From NCBI RefSeq assembly GCF_000270245.1, contig NC_015635.1, positions 1,984,001 to 2,048,000 of the forward strand: 64,000 bases of DNA. The letters are read 5' to 3'. The notes beneath the pieces are model-generated. The model was given only the letters and a program-made list of their open reading frames with translations, was not told the DNA's origin and did not search any database. Positions 1 to 9,600 of the stretch are shown piece after piece. Within the stretch, counting starts at the first letter, position 1; the number at the start of each line of letters is the position of its first letter. Source of the stretch: Microlunatus phosphovorus NM-1. Lineage in GTDB: Bacteria > Actinomycetota > Actinomycetes > Propionibacteriales > Propionibacteriaceae. A program made the position numbers and the translations under genes.

Positions 1-115
1 CGGTACGGATGCCCTCGGCCGCGAGCCGAGCCAGGGTGGGAGCGATCGGATCCGGTCGATCGATCGCCTGGTCGAGGCGGAGACCGTCGATCCCCACCAG
101 GCAGATCTTGGTCAT
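1..115 (-). CDS. Alkaline-phosphatase-superfamily hydrolase, N-terminus (partial)
   Basis: The gene runs off the left edge, so only about 38 residues are visible. They begin MTKICLVGIDGLR and continue to an APTLARLAAEGIRT stretch, the opening strand and helix typical of type I phosphodiesterase/nucleotide pyrophosphatase and phosphonoacetate-hydrolase-like members of the alkaline phosphatase superfamily. The Asp in GIDG would be a metal ligand. The ATG at 115 overlaps the stop of the upstream ATPase gene (ATGA), so it is the last visible gene of the transport operon. In that context a phosphonate- or phosphoester-cleaving enzyme is a reasonable inference; the exact substrate cannot be read from this fragment. 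Confidence 0.7.
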   Translation of the reverse strand, partial: MTKICLVGIDGLRLDQAIDRPDPIAPTLARLAAEGIRT

Positions 116-1263
116 CCGACCGCGACCGCCTCGTCACCTGGCGCATGGGTGCCGGGCACTGCGGCAGCCACGTCGACCAGCACGCTGGTCGATCGCGGGG
201 AGACCCGGACGCGTCCGCCGACGCCGATGGCCTCGGCCTCATGAGTCGGCAGGTCGATCCGAACCGGCCCGACGCCGCCGAGCTCGACTACCAGACTGGT
301 GACGGGTCCGCGCAGAATGGCCTCGGTGACGGTGCCCGACCCCGGACCCGATCCCGGTCCAGAGATCCCGCTGTCGGCACCAGCTGCCGCTTCGACCACC
401 AGGTCCTCCGGGCGTACCAGAGCATGGCCGGCACCGGAGCGTACGACGCTGCCGGGGCTCAACCGCAGCCCCCGCCCGAGTACTGAAGCCTCATCGCCCT
501 GCACCTGAGCGGGGATCCGGTTGACCACCCCGACGAACGCCGAGACGAAGGCGGTCGCCGGGTTGAGGTAGACGTCGTCCGGCGTGCCGAGCTGCTCCAT
601 CTTGCCGAGGTTCATCACCCCGACCCGATCGGCCATGGTGAGTGCCTCCTCCTGATCATGGGTCACCAGCAGGGTAGTGGTTCCCTCGGTCTGCTGGATG
701 TAGCGGATCTGCTCGCGCAGCTGCACCCGCACCTTCGCGTCCAAGGCGCTGAGCGGCTCGTCGAGCAGCAGCACCTGCGGTGCGATCGCCAGCGCACGGA
801 CCAGCGCGACGCGCTGCTGCTGGCCGCCCGACAGCTGCCGAGGAAACTTCTCGGCGTGCTCTGTCAGGCCGACGCTGTCCAGCAGCTCCATCGCCCGCGC
901 CGTCCGCTTGGCCTTGGACAGCTTCCGGATCCGCAGCCCGTACGCGACGTTCTCTGCCGCGGTCATGTGCGGGAAGAGGCTGTAGGCCTGGAACACGATG
1001 CCGATGCCGCGTTGCGTGACGGACTCCCCGGTGACGTCCCGGCCGTCGATCCGTACGGCACCGGAGGTCGCCGTCTCCAGTCCGGCCAGGATCCGCAGGG
1101 TGGTGGTCTTGCCGCAGCCGGACGGACCGAGCAGGGCCAACAGCTCGCCGCCGACGATGTCCAGGTCGAGCGCGTCGAGCACGGTCTTGTCGCCGTACCG
1201 CTTGGTCACCTCACGGAGCTCGACTGTCGCGCCCCGGGCGGCGCCGTCCACGGTGGTCATCAT
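112..1263 (-). CDS. ABC transporter ATP-binding protein (phosphonate/spermidine type)
   Basis: This 383-residue ATPase has Walker A GPSGCGKTT, the Q-loop region FQAYSLFPHM, signature LSGGQQQR, Walker B VLLLDEPLSALD and the H-loop VTHDQEEAL, followed by a C-terminal TOBE-like regulatory segment (about residues 240-370). It should energise uptake through the two permeases encoded immediately upstream on the same strand. The ATG at 1263 overlaps the TGA of the permease gene (ATGA), which fixes the start; a second ATG follows directly at 1260. Family resemblance is to PhnT/PotA-like importers. An organophosphonate such as 2-aminoethylphosphonate is the inferred substrate because of the PhnF-like regulator and operators nearby. 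Confidence 0.92.
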   Translation of the reverse strand: MMTTVDGAARGATVELREVTKRYGDKTVLDALDLDIVGGELLALLGPSGCGKTTTLRILAGLETATSGAVRIDGRDVTGESVTQRGIGIVFQAYSLFPHMTAAENVAYGLRIRKLSKAKRTARAMELLDSVGLTEHAEKFPRQLSGGQQQRVALVRALAIAPQVLLLDEPLSALDAKVRVQLREQIRYIQQTEGTTTLLVTHDQEEALTMADRVGVMNLGKMEQLGTPDDVYLNPATAFVSAFVGVVNRIPAQVQGDEASVLGRGLRLSPGSVVRSGAGHALVRPEDLVVEAAAGADSGISGPGSGPGSGTVTEAILRGPVTSLVVELGGVGPVRIDLPTHEAEAIGVGGRVRVSPRSTSVLVDVAAAVPGTHAPGDEAVAVG

Positions 1264-2051
1264 CTATCTCCAGATCGGGGCGAGCGGGAACTGACGGCGG
1301 TGATGAGGTAGAGCAGCAGGAAGGTGCCGATGCTCATCAGGAAGGAGAGCGCTGCGGCGGCCCGGGCCTGCGAGGTGCCGATGCTGACCAGCCACACCGG
1401 GAAGGTGTTCTGCAGCAGCAGGCTCGCCAGCACGAACTCGCCGATGCCCAAGGTGACGCACAGCAGCGAGGCGGTCAGCACGGCGCTGCCCATGTTGGGC
1501 AGCACCAGGGTGAACAGCCGATACCACCAGCCGGCGCCGAGACTGGCGCCGGCGTCCATCATGGTGCGCAGGTCGAGCGCTCGGATGCCGGCGTCCAGTG
1601 CCCGATAGACCAGGGGCAGGGTCAAGATCACATAGAAGGGGACCAGCGAGTACGGGCTGACCAGGAAGGTCGGGAAGGTGGCCCGGAAGAACAGGTTCGC
1701 GCCGCTGACCAGGGCCACCGCCGGGACCACCATCGGGATCACCGACAGCAGTTCGGTGACCGGCAGCATCCAGGGGCATTTCAGGTGCAGCCAGAGCAGA
1801 GTCGGCAGCAGTAGAGCCAGCGAGCCCACCGTGGTCAGCACGGCCAGCTGAGCCGACAGGGCCAGCTGGGGCAGGAACGTGGCGTCCTGAGTGGCCGTCC
1901 GGACAGGCTCGAGGGTGAAGCCGACGTCCGGCAGGCTGAACCCGTACACGGCTGCAGCGATCAGCGGCACCATCAGATAGACGACGGAGAACAGCAGGAT
2001 CCCGAATCTCAGCCGGGGCGCCCGCTCCCGGCGCTCGCTCAGCGTAGCCAT
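1260..2051 (-). CDS. ABC transporter permease (second subunit)
   Basis: This 263-residue membrane protein starts MATLSERRERAPRLRFG. It has about six hydrophobic helices and an EAA-type cytoplasmic loop (DAGASLGAGWWYRLFTLVLP), as in binding-protein-dependent permeases of the PhnV/PotC class. The ATG at 2051 lies 13 bases inside the end of the preceding permease gene, so the two are tightly coupled; a longer open frame to 2864 is only an out-of-frame extension through the first permease gene. It should pair with the other permease to form the transmembrane channel of the importer. Confidence 0.88.
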   Translation of the reverse strand: MATLSERRERAPRLRFGILLFSVVYLMVPLIAAAVYGFSLPDVGFTLEPVRTATQDATFLPQLALSAQLAVLTTVGSLALLLPTLLWLHLKCPWMLPVTELLSVIPMVVPAVALVSGANLFFRATFPTFLVSPYSLVPFYVILTLPLVYRALDAGIRALDLRTMMDAGASLGAGWWYRLFTLVLPNMGSAVLTASLLCVTLGIGEFVLASLLLQNTFPVWLVSIGTSQARAAAALSFLMSIGTFLLLYLITAVSSRSPRSGDR

Positions 2052-2911
2052 CGGGTGGCCCTCCTCAGCAGCAGAGCGCGGAGGCCGAGGCAGACGCAGA
2101 TGACGACCATCATCCAGGTGACCAGAGCCGCCGCGAACGACTCGTCGAACAAGACGTTCCCGGACAGGAAGAAGCCGATCTGGATCGCGACCAGGTTGAC
2201 GCTGCTGCCGGCCAGGGCGTAGGCGGTGGCGTACGCGGCGAAGGAGTTGGCGAACAGCAGCAGGAGCGAGCCGACCACCGCCGGAGACATGATCGGGATG
2301 GCGATCTGGCGGAGGAAGTGCCACCTGGTGGCGCCGAGCGCGAGCGCGGCCTCCTGCCATTCGACCCGCAGACCCTGGAAGGCCGGCACCATCAAGATGG
2401 CCATCAGCGGCACCTGGAAGTAGAGGTAGACCAGCACCAGGCCCCAGAACGTGGCGAGCCGGAAGTGATCGGTGAGCTGGAAGCCGGTCACATCGAAGAT
2501 CAGTTTGGTGATCAGGCCCTCGGCGCCCAGCGTGGCCACGAAGGCGAAGGCGAGCGGGACGCCGCCGGCCTGGGAGCTGACCGTGGTGAATGCGTTGGCG
2601 AGAGTCTTGAACATCCGCGGGCCCGCCACCCGACCGGCCAGCGCCCAGGCGACCACCATCCCGAGGATCCCGCCGAGCACGGCGGTGATGGCGGAGAGAT
2701 AGATGGTCTCCAGGAATGCGTTGCGATACTGACCCTTGGTCGCATCGATCAGGTTCTGTACGGACAACTCGCCGTTGGCGTGGAAGCTGCTCCAGATGTT
2801 GACCGCGACCGGGAGCACCAGGAACAGTCCCACGACAGCGAGGTACGGAACAGCGCCCACCCACGACAACGGCAGCCGTCGCAGCCGTTGGGCTACGCCG
2901 GCTCCGCTCAC
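2039..2911 (-). CDS. ABC transporter permease (first subunit)
   Basis: About 290 residues, with an N-terminal transmembrane helix (VGAVPYLAVVGLFLVLPVAV) and further helices through residue 285. The EAA-like loop reads EAALALGATRWHFLRQIAIP. This is the PhnU/PotB type of importer permease. I chose the GTG at 2911 because it overlaps the TGA of the binding-protein gene (GTGA), matching the other junctions of this operon; a GTG at 2935 would add eight residues. It forms the channel together with the following permease. Confidence 0.88.
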   Translation of the reverse strand: MSGAGVAQRLRRLPLSWVGAVPYLAVVGLFLVLPVAVNIWSSFHANGELSVQNLIDATKGQYRNAFLETIYLSAITAVLGGILGMVVAWALAGRVAGPRMFKTLANAFTTVSSQAGGVPLAFAFVATLGAEGLITKLIFDVTGFQLTDHFRLATFWGLVLVYLYFQVPLMAILMVPAFQGLRVEWQEAALALGATRWHFLRQIAIPIMSPAVVGSLLLLFANSFAAYATAYALAGSSVNLVAIQIGFFLSGNVLFDESFAAALVTWMMVVICVCLGLRALLLRRATRWLR

Positions 2912-4065
2912 TGGTTCAGGACTTTCGGACCCCACTGCTCGACCAGCAGCTTGGCGTCGGCCTCGCCCTGCTCGATGGTGGGGAAGACGACCTTCTCCAG
3001 CACCGCCGGGTCGGGGAGAGTGTCCAGCGCCTCCTTGGAGAGCTTGTCCTTGACCTCCGCGATCCGGGCCGGCACGGCGCCGCCGAGTGCGTACTGCTCG
3101 GAGCCCTCGTCGCTGGTCAGCCAGTCGATCCAGAGCCGACCGGCGTTGGGCTGCGGCGATGCCACCGTCAGCGGCTGGGCGTAGTAGACCCCGAAGACGC
3201 CGTCACTGGGCACCACCTGCTCGAGCTTGACCTTGGACTTGGCCAGTTCACCGGCGATGCCGACGAAGTTGTAGTTCCAGTCGAACGCGATGGCTGCTTC
3301 CCCGGTCGTCAGCGCCGAGGCGACCGACGTGGCGGTGACCAGGTTGCCGGACTTCTTCAGCTCGGCGAAGTAGTCGATGCCGGCGCCGATGTTGCCGGGT
3401 CCGCCGCCACGGGACAAGGCGGCCGCCACCACGGTGGCATTGGACGAGGCGCCCTGTCGCGGATCGCCCGGCATCATGACCTTGCCCTTGTATTCGGGCT
3501 TGAGCAGATCGGCGAAGGTCTGCGGGATGTTGTCGACCGCTTTCGGGTTCACCCCGATGGTGAGCACGCCGTAGTAGGCGCCGACCCACCAGCCCTCCGG
3601 GTCTTTCAAGGCGTCGGGGACGGTGTCGAAGTTGCTCGGTTTGTACTTCTCCAGCAGGCCTCCCTGGATGGCCGGCTTGGTGAAGGAGTAGCCGATGTCG
3701 AGCACGTCCGGCTGGGTCTTTTGACCTTTCAGTGTCTTGACCGCCTGCAGTTCCTGGGCGCTCGAGCCGTCCGGGTTGGCGACCTCGATCTTGACCCCGT
3801 ACTTGGCGGTGAACTCCTTGAAGTGGCCCTTGTAGTTCGCCCAGGTCTCCGGGTACGCGATCAGCTGGACGTGGCCCTCCTGCTTGGCGAGCGAGGCGAT
3901 CTCGTCCAGCGAGGCGCCGATCTTCACATCCGAGCCGGACTCGGTCTCGCCGCCGCCACCGCCGCAGGCAGACAGCCCGCCGCCGAGCAGCAGGGCGCCC
4001 CCTGCGGTGACCGAGATCTTCAGGAACGAACGACGCGAGGTGCTTGCAGTAGTCCAGCTCGTCAT
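2908..4065 (-). CDS. Extracellular solute-binding lipoprotein of the phosphonate-type importer
   Basis: The 385-residue protein begins MTSWTTASTSRRSFLK, a Tat-like twin-arginine segment, followed by a hydrophobic stretch ending in a lipobox (LSAC) and a glycine-rich linker. It is therefore a lipid-anchored periplasmic-type binding protein. The body resembles iron/2-aminoethylphosphonate family-1 binding proteins (YPETWANYKGHFKEF near the N-terminus, ATVVAAALSRGGGPGN midway). The ATG at 4065 is preceded by GGAAGGG at good spacing. It is the first gene of the minus-strand operon and should define substrate specificity. The phosphonate assignment is inferred from the regulator and operators, not from binding residues. 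Confidence 0.88.
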   Translation of the reverse strand: MTSWTTASTSRRSFLKISVTAGGALLLGGGLSACGGGGGETESGSDVKIGASLDEIASLAKQEGHVQLIAYPETWANYKGHFKEFTAKYGVKIEVANPDGSSAQELQAVKTLKGQKTQPDVLDIGYSFTKPAIQGGLLEKYKPSNFDTVPDALKDPEGWWVGAYYGVLTIGVNPKAVDNIPQTFADLLKPEYKGKVMMPGDPRQGASSNATVVAAALSRGGGPGNIGAGIDYFAELKKSGNLVTATSVASALTTGEAAIAFDWNYNFVGIAGELAKSKVKLEQVVPSDGVFGVYYAQPLTVASPQPNAGRLWIDWLTSDEGSEQYALGGAVPARIAEVKDKLSKEALDTLPDPAVLEKVVFPTIEQGEADAKLLVEQWGPKVLNQ

Positions 4066-4126
4066 CTGACAAACCCTTCCGATGGGTGAGGTACCTGCGA
4101 CCACAGCGTAGGAGAAACCGAGCCAT

Positions 4127-4138
4127 CGGTATAGACCA
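4127..4138. promoter_or_regulatory. PhnF-like operator, copy 1
   Basis: The 12 bases CGGTATAGACCA differ at one position from TGGTATAGACCA, the site I recall for the mycobacterial GntR regulator PhnF. The site lies 62 bases upstream of the binding-protein start, in the divergent promoter region shared with the HAD gene. It is the likely target of the GntR protein at 4999-5796. Confidence 0.6.
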
Positions 4139-4201
4139 TTCGACGTTACGGTTTGTGGAAATGTCGGATACATCTCGGCTACTTGCGCAGAGTGGACCTG
4201 C

Positions 4202-4213
4202 TGGCCTAGACCA
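4202..4213. promoter_or_regulatory. PhnF-like operator, copy 2
   Basis: TGGCCTAGACCA matches the PhnF-type site TGGTATAGACCA at 10 of 12 positions and lies eight bases before the HAD start codon. With copy 1 it brackets the divergent promoters, so both transcription units could be repressed together. Confidence 0.5.
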
Positions 4214-4220
4214 TTGACTT

Positions 4221-4904
4221 GTGACTATCCGGCTGGCCGACATGGATGCGGCGATCTTCGACTTCAACGGAACGCTGTCGGACGACGAGGGTGTGCTGAC
4301 GACGGTGTTCACTGCGATGGCCGCCGAGCTGGGCGTGCCGCTGACCGGTGCGGAGTATGCCGCCAGCTTCCTGGGGCGCAGCGACAAGGAGATCTGCGCC
4401 GAGCTGTTGCGCCGTGCCGGTGTCGTTTCGGATCAGCTGCCGTCGCGGGTGTCACAGCTGCTGGCGCGGCTGGCGGACAGCTACAACGCCGCGGTCGCGG
4501 TCGAACCCACCATCGGGCCGGCCGCCTGCGCTCTGGTTCGTGAGCTCCATCGACGGGGTAGGCCACTGGCGGTGGTCACCGGTGCGAGCCGTACGACCGT
4601 GCTGCCGGCCCTCACCTCGGTGGGGCTGCTCGAGCTGTTCGGCGCGGTCGTCACCGAGGAGGACGTGACGGTGGGGAAGCCCGATCCGGAGGGGCTGTTG
4701 CTCGCCGTACGCATGCTGGGGCTGCCGGAGGGCGCGCGGGTGGTGGTCTTCGAAGACTCGGTGCCGGGTCTGGATGCCGCCCAGGCGGCCGGCATGACTC
4801 CGGTCGGGGTCCGTGGGTCGCTGAGCGAAGCCGTCGCGGCGAAGCGTGGCATCAGATTGGTCGATGCTCTGGATCCCAGACTGCTGGATCTTCTTCTGGG
4901 CTGA
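4221..4904 (+). CDS. HAD-superfamily hydrolase with a DxN nucleophile motif
   Basis: This 227-residue protein resembles beta-phosphoglucomutase/phosphonatase-like HAD enzymes: motif I DFNGTLSDDEG (about residues 13-23), motif II VVTGAS, a Lys in GKPDPEG and motif III VVVFEDSVPGLDAAQAAG. The second Asp of the usual DxD is replaced by Asn. That Asp is the general acid/base of ordinary phosphatases, and phosphonoacetaldehyde hydrolases also lack it (they carry Ala). The gene is divergent from the importer and shares the operator region, so a role in phosphonate breakdown is plausible but unproven. The start is GTG at 4221; an internal ATG at 4242 is an alternative. Confidence 0.82.
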   Translation: MTIRLADMDAAIFDFNGTLSDDEGVLTTVFTAMAAELGVPLTGAEYAASFLGRSDKEICAELLRRAGVVSDQLPSRVSQLLARLADSYNAAVAVEPTIGPAACALVRELHRRGRPLAVVTGASRTTVLPALTSVGLLELFGAVVTEEDVTVGKPDPEGLLLAVRMLGLPEGARVVVFEDSVPGLDAAQAAGMTPVGVRGSLSEAVAAKRGIRLVDALDPRLLDLLLG

Positions 4905-4951
4905 TCTTTGCTGTGGCGGTTAGTCGGGTTGGGCCGGTCGTGAGTCACCCG

Positions 4952-4970
4952 CGCAGCCAGGTGGGCTGCG
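4952..4970. terminator. Hairpin between convergent HAD and GntR genes
   Basis: A perfect 7-bp stem (CGCAGCC/GGCTGCG) with a 5-base loop lies in the 94-base gap between the convergent ends of the HAD and GntR genes. There is no T run, so it is at best a weak bidirectional terminator. Confidence 0.35.
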
Positions 4971-4998
4971 TTAGCTCGGCGTTAGCTCGGGGTGGTCG

Positions 4999-5796
4999 TC
5001 AGCTCAGACGGCCGGACACCACGACCCGTAGCAGGTCGGTCCGGAAGATGTCGTCGGAGTATTCGATCGCGACGCCGTTCCTGGTCCGTGCGGTCCGCAG
5101 GATGCGTAGCGCCGGGACCGATGGGCTGGTCTGCAGCAGCTCGGCTTCGTCTCGTGCGGGCAGGATGGGCAGGAGTTCCTCGTCGGCGGTCGCCGGAGCG
5201 GCGTCGTAGTGGTCCCGCAGCACTTCGTAGATCGACCCGCTGAGGTCGAGCCGGACCAGGTTCGGCAGCAGCACTGCGGGGAAGTGTGATCGCTCCAGCA
5301 CCACCGGTCGACCTTCGGCCTCGCGGACGCGTACGACCCGATGCACGGGGGCCCCGTTGGGCAGGTCGAGCGCCGACGCCACGTCGTGGCGCGCGGAGAC
5401 CGTCACCGCCTCCAGCAGTCGCGAGGTGACCATCGGCACGCTGCGCAATAGCTGTGGGCTGAGCCCGATCATGTTGGTGATGTCGACCAACGGCCGGGGG
5501 ACGGCGATGAAGTTGCCGCCGTTGGCGCCGACGGTACGCACCAGGTGGCCGGTCGCCTGCAGCTGGCCGAGCGCCTGCCGCAGCGTCATCCGACTGACGC
5601 CGAGCGCGGCGGCCAGTGCACGCTCGGCGGGCAGCCGGTCGCCGGGGGACACCTGTTCGTGACGAGCGATTCTGAGCAGCCAATCTGCGATGGCGGCATG
5701 CGCCGGCGTACCCGGAGGGGCCACGAACTCGGCCGCAGACGCCAGGATCCAGGCCGAGGTGTCACCCCTCGACCCGACGGCCTCGGGACGGCTCAT
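4999..5796 (-). CDS. GntR-family regulator with UTRA domain (PhnF-like)
   Basis: The 265-residue protein has an N-terminal winged helix (about residues 30-100; SPGDRLPAERALAAALGVSRMTLRQAL region) and a C-terminal UTRA ligand-binding domain (about 125-260; HRVVRVREAEGRPVVLERSHF region). That is the HutC/PhnF class of GntR repressors. Its gene converges on the HAD gene, and two PhnF-like operators lie in the divergent HAD/importer promoter, so it probably represses phosphonate uptake and use until ligand binds. The start is ATG at 5796. Confidence 0.88.
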   Translation of the reverse strand: MSRPEAVGSRGDTSAWILASAAEFVAPPGTPAHAAIADWLLRIARHEQVSPGDRLPAERALAAALGVSRMTLRQALGQLQATGHLVRTVGANGGNFIAVPRPLVDITNMIGLSPQLLRSVPMVTSRLLEAVTVSARHDVASALDLPNGAPVHRVVRVREAEGRPVVLERSHFPAVLLPNLVRLDLSGSIYEVLRDHYDAAPATADEELLPILPARDEAELLQTSPSVPALRILRTARTRNGVAIEYSDDIFRTDLLRVVVSGRLS

Positions 5797-5967
5797 CCCA
5801 TGATGGTTGCATAGGTCGACAGCGCGATCTCATCGTGGATCTGGGGGTCGAGACGCGGTGCCAGAGAGCAGCGCGTGCCGATCGCCGATTCGCGTCCCGG
5901 TGGCGGATCGACTAAGATAGATCCTCGTGTCCGGCAACGGGCGCGACTCGTCGGAGCAGTCCGACAG

Positions 5968-6039
5968 TGGGGTATAGGGTAATTGGCAGCCCGACTGATT
6001 CTGGTTCAGTTAGTCTAGGTTCGAGTCCTAGTACCCCAG
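5968..6039 (+). tRNA. tRNA-Gln (CTG anticodon)
   Basis: The acceptor stem TGGGGTA/TACCCCA, D arm, a 5-bp anticodon stem ACTGA/TCAGT with loop TTCTGGT, and a TTCGAGT T loop fold into a complete cloverleaf of 72 nt with discriminator G. The anticodon CTG reads CAG (Gln). CCA is not encoded. Confidence 0.95.
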
Positions 6040-6141
6040 CGAAGCGCACGATTCGCTGATGATCCTCGATTCGCGAGATGATCATCGAGTTGGTACGCTT
6101 CCGCGGTCCGGTTGCTCGGTTTGAGTGGCTGGGACAGCTAG

Positions 6142-6214
6142 GGCCCCGTTGTGTAGCGGCCTAGCACGCCGCCCTCTCAAGGCGGTAGCGCGGGTTCGAA
6201 TCCCGTCGGGGCTA
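6142..6214 (+). tRNA. tRNA-Glu (CTC anticodon), integration hotspot
   Basis: This is a 73-nt cloverleaf. The acceptor stem runs from 6142 (GGCCCCG against CGGGGCT), the D arm contains TAGCGGCCTAG, the anticodon stem is CCGCC/GGCGG with loop CTCTCAA, and the T loop is TTCGAAT. The anticodon CTC reads GAG (Glu). Its 3' half (from 6171) is repeated at 43021, 45174 and 46384, which marks it as the attachment site of tyrosine-recombinase elements. Confidence 0.95.
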
Positions 6215-6215
6215 C
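6171..6215 (+). repeat. att core in the 3' end of tRNA-Glu
   Basis: These 45 bases, from the anticodon arm to just past the tRNA end, recur exactly at 43021-43065 and with one mismatch at 45174-45218. The sequence just beyond (a ctgactaggtga-type motif) is also conserved beside the 45174 copy. This is the left boundary (attL/attB) of the integrated elements. Confidence 0.88.
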
Positions 6216-6254
6216 TTCTCAAAACACCTTCTGACTAGGTGACACGCTGGTCGG

Positions 6255-6490
6255 CACCTTGCCAGGTTCCTTGATCAACTCTCCCAAGGCCTCATCAGGG
6301 CCTCACGTCCTCGCCGGCACGTAGGTGGTCGAGACTACCGACCTCAGCGCCGCTGCCGTCTCCGAAGTCCGCCGTGGCGGGTCTTAGTAAGCGCGAGGCT
6401 CTCGTACTCGTTCCCATTCCGAGATGTCGCGGAGGTGCGGCCCGAGGCCAACCAAGATCGCGATGAAGCCGTGACGCAGGGTATGGATGC
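6255..6490 (-). pseudogene. Decayed 3' end of a tyrosine integrase
   Basis: This stretch is recognisably similar to 10232-10480, the C-terminal end of the intact integrase gene, including blocks around GTCAACTCTCC, TCGAGAC, CGCTGCCGTCT and CGATGAAG/CGACGAAGCTGTGACGCAGGG. The reading frame is broken and only the part covering the HxxR-to-Tyr region remains. It lies directly beside the tRNA-Glu att core, where an integrase gene would be expected, so it is a relic of an earlier element in the same site. Confidence 0.7.
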
Positions 6491-6644
6491 CCCTCAATCT
6501 CGCTTGTTCGCGGCGGACCACGGATCTGGTACAAGGACACTGCACAGAGCATCGGGCTGAAGCGACCCCGGGAATCCCGCCGATCACCCGGTGCCTTACC
6601 TAGCCACGGTGATGTTCTGTGTTGGCGATGTGGGTTCTGGGTGA

Positions 6645-9600
6645 TCAGACTTGCTCGGACAATGCTGCGGCGGCTCGGCGGACGCTGTCATTGGTCGCCG
6701 CGGTGGCCAAGTGGGTGCTGAGTTGTCGGTAGTGCCCGTGCTGGAGCTGGGCGAACCGGATACCACGTGACGATGTGCCCCAAGTGCGTCGGAGGAGACG
6801 CGCCATTCCGACCACGGCAACATTGAGTGCGCCGGCTTCGAGGCGGTGCCGCAACTCGCGTTGTCCGATACTCAGCTGCGGTGGGAGTGCGGCTAGGTAG
6901 TGCTCGCCGATCCGAACTCGCTGGTTCCAGCCGTCCGGGTCAAGGCTGAACAGGGGCAGGTCGTCGATCAAGGTTGCGAGTTCGAGGACGACCGGTCGTG
7001 TGGTTGAGCCTTCGACGTCGATCATGATCAGACCACCGGTGACGGTGGACCACAACCAGTTCCCGCTGTGCGCGTCCTTCTTTGCAAGCTGTATCGGGGA
7101 TGCCAATACCGGCGCCAGCTCGGCGGCTGCGGCGTCGGCGGCATCGACGCTGGCTAGCTGCCGGGCGGCACGACGGAACGACTGGGTGACATCTTCCGCC
7201 GCTGTTGCTGACTCTTGCCTCATTGCAGTGTGGAAGTCCCCTAGTGCCTGGGCGGCTGCTTCGAACATGCGTTGAGGGTTCGGGGCTCGTCCGTCGAGAT
7301 ACTCCATTGCATGATGGCTGAGGGTGTGGCCGGGCTGCCGGCGCATCACAAATACAGAGTCCTCGGGATCCTCGACGTCGACCACTCCGAGCGGCTCGGG
7401 AACACTCCATCCGCGTGGCGTTGCGGAGTTGGCGAGCCAACCATTCAGCTGAGTGATTGCCGCGAACTCGCGCTGTGCAGCGGCTCGGTCCACGCGTTTC
7501 AGGACGACAAGCTGTTGCGCGATCCGGTGGGGATCTTGGATGGTCGTGACCCCGCGTCGGCCCGGACGCTGCTTGCCGCCGAGACTGGCGTCGCCGGCGA
7601 CGGTGAGTTCGCAGAACTGGCAGGCGGCCTCCTGTCGGCGTATCCGGGCCGCCTCGCCGGTTAGTCGGTCGGCATCAGAGAGGGAACGCCAAGCCGTAAG
7701 GACAGGTTGCGGCTGATCTGGGGCGATCGTTGGAAGGTTGCCGGCTATTGGCGCCTTCGAGGCCCGTGCCGGTGCCTGCGGCTGCTGTGCTGCGGCTAGT
7801 TTGGCGTTGCCTGCGGCTAGGCGGACGTCCGGTGTGAGTGCACCGGCGATCATCAAACCGTCCGCGGCGGTCGTGAGGTACGAGCGCTCACCGGTCAATG
7901 CGGACAACTGGAGGGCGCAATCAACCAAGCGCAGGGCGCAGGCTGTGGTGTCAAAGGCCGGTTCAACCCTTGTCTGGATGGTCTGCTCGGCCTGCAACGC
8001 TGACAGGCCCCAAAGCAGTGCGTCGATCCAGATACCGAGGTCGTCTTCGGACGCAACATCGTCGGCGCTGGGACTAAGTCGGGCGTACGCGTACGCGGCG
8101 CGGGACGCGCCGTCCAGTGCGGCAGCCGACACAGTCTGTGCAGAACTGACGTGGGCTCTGGAAAGCTCCACTGCGCGTAGTACTCCTGCCGGCTCCGGGG
8201 GGTCGGTGAGGTACAGAGCCCGGGCCAGACGGGCGGCGTGGCCAGCGACATGGCCTCGGCCGGATGCCAGGAGTGCGGGGTGAGCGCCGTCGATCTCGAT
8301 GCGGTCGAGCATTGGCTCGGCCAACTGCTCCCAATCTGACCGGGTGAGACGGCCTTGCAGCCAGAGGGCCGATTTGGTCATCGAACCGGCCGGGACAGGC
8401 GTGCTGGGTGGCAATGATGCAGCGGACGCTGCGGCTTTGATCACTGCGTCTAGGTCGTTGTGGTCAAGTGCATCTTCGATAGCCGTACCGAGCGTTTGTC
8501 CCTCGAGTTGCGACGCCACCAGGGGCCGGTCCTGGCTGCTCATCAGTTCAGCAGCGGCGGACACGTCGGCGATAGCCGCAGCAGTGTCGGAGCGTGCTGT
8601 AGCCAGACGCGCTCGGGCGAGGAGCAGCCTGGCGACCTCGTGGTCGTGCCGGTGTGGAGCCGTTCGAGGATCGAGCCAGTCTGCGAGGGCCCGGTTGAGT
8701 TGTGTCGTGTCCCGACGACCGACCGCGTCACCGCCGCGCTCATATAGGAAGGCGTAACACCGTCCGCGCTTGGCCAGGAGATAGCCGATGTCGGCGCCCT
8801 TGTCATCCCTTGGCAATGCAACCGCTCGGTTGTAGCGGTCAAGCGCTTCAATCAGATGTGACATTGCTCGGTCGGCCTCGTGCGAGGGCACTGCCGCCGC
8901 CTTCGCGAATTCGACGTCTCCAATCAGTCCTTGCAGTGTCGCTGAATCGACGTCACGTGCTCTGGTTAGCGGCCCGGCCACCCGGGCGAAGGTGTCTTCA
9001 CCGGTCACCTCATGCAGCCGGAGGGCGAGCTCAATGGCGTAGCCGTCGTGGTCGGGTGAAAGGTCGCCGTTCCGTTCCGCGGCCGAGGAGTGGACCAGCC
9101 CGCTGCGGAGCAAGGGGACACGGCGTGGGTCGTCTCGGGCCATTGCCCGCGAGATATGCGCCGACGAGGTGGCAATCTGGGACTGTGTCATCGATTTGAC
9201 GTTGGGAGTTGCCCTGTCGTCGAGTTCGAGAAGGCTAACGTTCAGCCGAAGGCTGCGATCAAGAAGCCACGCCCCGCTGGTGGCCGTCGCTGCCTGACCG
9301 AGGCGGCGGCGGCCCTCGTGGAAGTACCGCGAGGCCAATCGGCGGCCGAGGACGATCCGGGTCATGAACTGGTTCTTCCGGGCTCGCAAGAACGCCGGTT
9401 TCATCCTGCGAGCGTCGGCCGCGAACAGGTCGGCCATGGCCTGGGAGAACACGATGGTGGTCACATCATCGAAGCGGGCGCTCATGAGCGTGAAGTGTGC
9501 GGCGATCAGCTCGTCGGGGTCGTCAGTGGAGAGACCATCCATATCATGGGGTCTCAGGGCGCTCCGGATCTGGTTCAGCCACTGGCTTGGCAGCTGGACG

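Noticed and set aside
1260-2864. A 534-codon open frame covering most of the permease pair
   Set aside because: Only its last 263 codons (from 2051) are hydrophobic permease sequence; the rest is the Arg/Gly/Pro-rich shadow of the other permease gene.
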